In this document: piece after piece, positions 62,068-64,000 of the stretch | Numbering within the stretch: position 1 is the stretch's first letter | Layout of the letters: every line of letters begins with the position of its first letter | Origin: JAIEPW01 sp964471915 | GTDB lineage: Bacteria > Acidobacteriota > Terriglobia > Bryobacterales > Bryobacteraceae | DNA length: 64,000 nt | Direction: 5' to 3' | Assembly: GCA_964471915.1 (NCBI GenBank) | Contig: CAYYID010000007.1 | Location: 59,441-123,440 of the forward strand | Translations under genes and position numbers: made by a program | Notes under the pieces: generated by a model | What the model was told of the DNA's origin: nothing | What the model saw: the letters and a program-made list of their open reading frames with translations, nothing else | Database searches by the model: none

Positions 62068-62379
62068 ATGAAGAAACTCCTCCCCGTGATGTTCGCTCTC
62101 GGCACCGCCGCTTTCGCCGGCACCGCCTCCTGGACCGGCTGGATCAGCGACGAAAGCTGCGGCGCGGGCAATGCTAACGCCACCAAGGAATCGCGCGAGT
62201 GCGCCGAGCGCTGCATCAAGAACGGTGCGCCGCCGGTGTTCGTCGCGGACAAGGACCAGAAGGTCCTGAAGCTGAGCGGCAAGGTGGACGCTACCAAGCA
62301 CCTCGCTTACAAAGTGAAGGTGACCGGCGAGCTGAAGGGCGACACGATCGCCGTCACGAAGATCGAAAAAGCGGAATAG
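62068..62379 (+). CDS. Small secreted Cys-containing protein of unknown function
   Basis: 103 residues with a lysine-led signal (KKLLPVMFALGTAAFAGTA). Mature part: WTGWISDESCGAGNANATKE, CAERCIKNGAPPVFVADKDQ and KHLAYKVKVTGELKGDTIAV. Three Cys, of which two are close. A family of small secreted proteins of this kind is common in Acidobacteria and Planctomycetes; no function. ATG 62068 chosen over a much longer frame that starts at 61972. Confidence 0.8.
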   Translation: MKKLLPVMFALGTAAFAGTASWTGWISDESCGAGNANATKESRECAERCIKNGAPPVFVADKDQKVLKLSGKVDATKHLAYKVKVTGELKGDTIAVTKIEKAE

Positions 62380-62415
62380 CTTTCCGCCGGGCAAATCGGG
62401 GACACTGAGAAGCGA

Positions 62416-63303
62416 GTGTTCCCGATGGCCCGGCTGTTCCGAGCGCTGCTCCCCACCCTGAAGTTCTGGCTCGAAACCGAGCCGCACGTCTACGCCATCT
62501 CGATTTCCGCGTTCGCCCTCCTGTCGTTCTTCCCCTTCCTGATCGTGATGGTGTCGTCCTTCGTCTACGTCTTCAAGTGGACCGCCGCGGTGGACGCCGT
62601 CTTCCTGGCCATGAAGGACTATTTCCCGGACGAACTCGGCACCTTCATCCGCCTGAACCTGATGGCGACGGTCTGGCAGCGGGGACCGGCGCAGTTCATG
62701 TCGCTCGCCCTGCTGCTGCTTACGGCGAACGGGATCTTCATGCCGCTCGAAGTGGCGCTGAATAAGCTGTGGCGCGTGCCGGCGAACCGCAGCTACGTGA
62801 AGAACCAGTTGATCAGCATGTTCCTGATCTTCCTGTGCGGGGCGGCGGCACTGCTGTCGATCCTGCTCACCGCGGCGAACCAGCAGTTCATTCGCGACCG
62901 GCTGGGCGTGAACCCGCTCAGCGCGTTCTTCACGGTGTTCTTCTTCAAGGCCGCCGCCATTCCGCTGACCATCGCGGCGCTGTTCCTCATCTACTGGAAG
63001 CTGCCGAACGCCAAGCTGCCGGCCGGGGTCAACGTGCAGGCGTCCATCTATGTGGGCCTGGCGCTGGAAGCGCTAAAGTATCTCTACCTGCTGGTCTGGC
63101 CGTGGCTGATCGCGAAGCTCGCCCGGGAGTACGGGCCGTTCAAGTACTCGGTGAGCCTGATCCTGTTCGGATTCTGCGCGGCGATGTTGGTGCTGGCCGG
63201 CGCGGAGTGGGCGGCCCGCACGCACCGGGAGCGGGAAGCGCCGGAGGTGCTGTCGAGTCCGCTGGGTCTGTCGCAGCCGGAAACCGCCGCCCGGACGATA
63301 TAA
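62416..63303 (+). CDS. YihY/UPF0761 (BrkB) family inner-membrane protein
   Basis: 295 residues with about six TM segments, for example SISAFALLSFFPFLIVMVSS, SLALLLLTANGIFMPLEVAL, MFLIFLCGAAALLSILLTAA and SLILFGFCAAMLVLAGAEWA. FxPLEVALNKLW is a family block. Inner-membrane protein of unknown function (BrkB-like). GTG 62416 or ATG 62425 start; upstream GAGAAGCGA is a weak ribosome site. Confidence 0.9.
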   Translation: MFPMARLFRALLPTLKFWLETEPHVYAISISAFALLSFFPFLIVMVSSFVYVFKWTAAVDAVFLAMKDYFPDELGTFIRLNLMATVWQRGPAQFMSLALLLLTANGIFMPLEVALNKLWRVPANRSYVKNQLISMFLIFLCGAAALLSILLTAANQQFIRDRLGVNPLSAFFTVFFFKAAAIPLTIAALFLIYWKLPNAKLPAGVNVQASIYVGLALEALKYLYLLVWPWLIAKLAREYGPFKYSVSLILFGFCAAMLVLAGAEWAARTHREREAPEVLSSPLGLSQPETAARTI

Positions 63304-63310
63304 TCGCTCC

Positions 63311-64000
63311 ATGGCGACCCTGGCGACCGGCACGAAGCTTATTGGACACTGGCTCGGCGAGGAGGTTGCCGGCGCAGCGAGCGCCCGCACCGGCACCGTC
63401 TGGAACCCGGCCACGGGCGAGGCACAGGCCTCCGTCGCGTTCGCCGACCGCGCCTTCGTGGACCGCGCCGTCGCCACGGCACTGGCGGCGTTTCCCGCCT
63501 GGCGCGCTACGGCGCTCAGCCGCCGGGCCGAGATTCTGTTCAAGCTGCGCGAACTGCTCGACGCCAACCGCGCCGAACTGGCGCGCGCCATCACGCTCGA
63601 ACATGGCAAGACGCTGGCCGACGCCTTGGGCGAAGTCGCGCGCGGTATCGAGAACGTCGAGTTCGCCTGCGGCATCCCGCAACTACTGAAGGGCGGCTAT
63701 TCGGAACAGGTGAGCCGCGGCGTCGATGTCTACCAGATCCGCCAGCCGCTCGGCGTGGTGGCGGGCATTACGCCCTTCAATTTTCCAGTGATGGTGCCGC
63801 TGTGGATGATCGCCAACGCGATCGCGTGCGGCAACGCCTTTATCCTGAAGCCCAGCGAGAAGGACCCCTCGGCGTCGCTGATCCTGGCGCGCCTGCTGGA
63901 GCAGGCGGGCGTGCCGAAGGGCGTCTTTAACGTCGTGCATGGCGACCGCGAAGCGGTGGACCGCCTGCTGGAGCACCCGGACGTCAAGGCGGTGAGCTTC
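63311..64000 (+). CDS. mmsA: Methylmalonate-semialdehyde dehydrogenase, 3' truncated by window
   Basis: 230 residues to the edge, in frame at 64000. CoA-acylating aldehyde dehydrogenase of valine/inositol catabolism: GITPFNFPVMVPLWMIANA, ILKPSEKDPSASLILARLLE, GVFNVVHGDREAVDRLLEHP. The catalytic Cys lies beyond the window. MmsA-type N-terminus GHWLGEEVAGAASARTGTVW. The neighbour to its left is yihY. Confidence 0.92.
   Translation, partial: MATLATGTKLIGHWLGEEVAGAASARTGTVWNPATGEAQASVAFADRAFVDRAVATALAAFPAWRATALSRRAEILFKLRELLDANRAELARAITLEHGKTLADALGEVARGIENVEFACGIPQLLKGGYSEQVSRGVDVYQIRQPLGVVAGITPFNFPVMVPLWMIANAIACGNAFILKPSEKDPSASLILARLLEQAGVPKGVFNVVHGDREAVDRLLEHPDVKAVSF

Overview
This is a GC-rich bacterial chromosome segment, densely packed with genes on both strands. 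Lipoprotein and Tat-type signal peptides, a LolA-like protein, an outer-membrane barrel and a PilMNOP-like set indicate a diderm. Class C beta-lactamase-like serine hydrolases, Tat-exported sulfatases, large FtsX-type permeases, small secreted proteins of unknown function and a proline/glutamine-rich pseudopilin together suggest Acidobacteriota, most likely a Solibacter/Bryobacter-like member. The taxonomy is inferred from gene style, not from a marker gene. No prophage, insertion sequence or CRISPR array was found.

Layout. 1-9 kb: end of a CocE-type hydrolase, gamma-glutamyltransferase, a frameshifted Na+/Ca2+ exchanger gene, folK, ruvB, fliS and flaG, then a selenoprotein gene of the UGSC family read through an in-frame TGA, then a slipin. 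9-11 kb: a tRNA-Asp(GTC) with a poorly paired acceptor stem, a beta-carbonic anhydrase and a 650-base palindrome-rich intergenic region. 11-18 kb: secreted proteins, then a tightly overlapping four-gene cassette (ATPase, FtsX permease, LolA-like protein, outer-membrane barrel). 18-25 kb: hydantoinase A, DUF1801 protein, haloalkane dehalogenase, 23S rRNA methyltransferase, and a restriction-modification island (C5 methyltransferase, HNH nuclease, Vsr). 25-35 kb: metabolic and secreted enzymes, an AAA+ ATPase and HicBA. 35-41 kb: TPR protein, VapBC and a PilM-N-O-P-pseudopilin operon. 41-52 kb: PLP enzyme, NarL/NarX-type two-component pair, sulfatase, ECF sigma module, HerA-like ATPase, serine hydrolase and an unusual two-gene PIN module. 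52-64 kb: second sulfatase, amidohydrolase, a sugar/small-molecule group (two methyltransferases, IMPase-type phosphatase, epimerase), an ABC exporter whose permease is fused to an amidohydrolase, YihY protein and the start of mmsA.

The two strongest points are the UGSC selenoprotein (Sec at codon 96, SECIS-like hairpin 19 nt downstream of the TGA) and the ABC-2 permease/amidohydrolase fusion, whose predicted topology puts the hydrolase outside the cytoplasm. The PIN module with a 312-residue partner, the methyltransferase/HNH/Vsr island and the repeat-rich pseudopilin are the next best candidates for new biology. Codon usage, GC content and homology were judged by eye only.
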